Source of the DNA: a bacterium
GTDB taxonomy: Bacteria; Bacillota; Bacilli; Lactobacillales; Streptococcaceae
Direction of reading: 5' to 3'
DNA: 41,353 nucleotides
Assembly (NCBI GenBank): GCA_905221095.1
Contig: CAJNBV010000014.1
Coordinates: 1 to 41,353 of the forward strand
Below the pieces are notes generated by a model. That model made no database searches, had not been told where the DNA came from, and was given only the letters and a program-made list of their open reading frames with translations. The translations under genes and the position numbers were made by a program. Positions 41,325 through 41,353 of this stretch are shown here, piece by piece. The stretch's first letter is position 1. The number at the start of each line of letters is the position of its first letter.

Positions 41325-41353
41325 CTGATAAAAATCCTAAAAACCAGTGGAAA

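Overview
This window is a chromosomal segment from a Streptococcus of the mitis group (S. mitis / S. oralis / S. pneumoniae relatives). The base composition is low-GC. The gene order (tgt-oatA-nagA-adh-DUF1033-comG operon-methyltransferase-ackA-rnpA-yidC-jag, then tkt-yajC-ptp-MORN-adhE, then gap-rluA-pbp2A-rpmG-secE-nusG-comX) is the pneumococcal order as I remember it. Two residue-level matches support the group: the acetyltransferase carries its Ser/Asp/His triad at 438/568/571, and the class A penicillin-binding protein is 731 residues with its active serine at 410. It does not look like a typical pneumococcus. The comX copy behind nusG has lost its 5' end, the jag-tkt interval lacks the ascorbate (ula) genes I would expect there, and the adhE-gap interval holds a regulator and ABC exporter that I do not recall from pneumococcus.

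Layout. 1-1144: the 3' end of a 5S rRNA gene, eleven tRNA genes (Val, Gly, Ile, Ser, fMet, Phe, Tyr, Trp, His, Gln, Leu) and a decayed tRNA-Glu, closed by a terminator. 1209-9123: a glutamate-cysteine-ligase-like gene, thrC, a MATE pump with a HAD phosphatase, a secreted LysM/M15-like wall protein, a MarR regulator with a DUF1304 membrane protein, and pcp. 9149-16223: a DUF975 membrane protein on the minus strand, tgt, oatA, nagA, a zinc alcohol dehydrogenase and a DUF1033 protein. 16273-20008: the seven-gene comG (cgl) operon for the transformation pilus behind a competence sigma-factor box. 20041-25882: two methyltransferases, ackA, the rnpA-yidC-khpB group and an unrecognised gene. 25999-32230: transketolase, yajC, a low-molecular-weight phosphatase, a MORN protein and adhE with a redox/carbon control region. 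32343-35418: an AT-rich regulator and a two-gene ABC exporter. 35595-41257: gap, an RluA-type pseudouridine synthase (minus), pbp2A, rpmG-secE-nusG and the truncated comX.

How the parts connect. Fermentative carbon flow is well represented (tkt, gap, ackA, adhE, adh, nagA). adhE sits behind repeated Rex-type operators and a cre-type palindrome. Cell-wall biology is represented by oatA, pbp2A, the LysM/M15 protein and khpB. DNA uptake is represented by comG and the broken comX. The points most worth a second look are the truncated comX, the decayed tRNA-Glu, five genes whose only visible promoter places -10 exactly six bases before the start codon (predicted leaderless mRNAs, two of them divergent from one 86-bp gap), an AdcR-like box plus a second palindrome upstream of adh, and the regulator-exporter island between adhE and gap.
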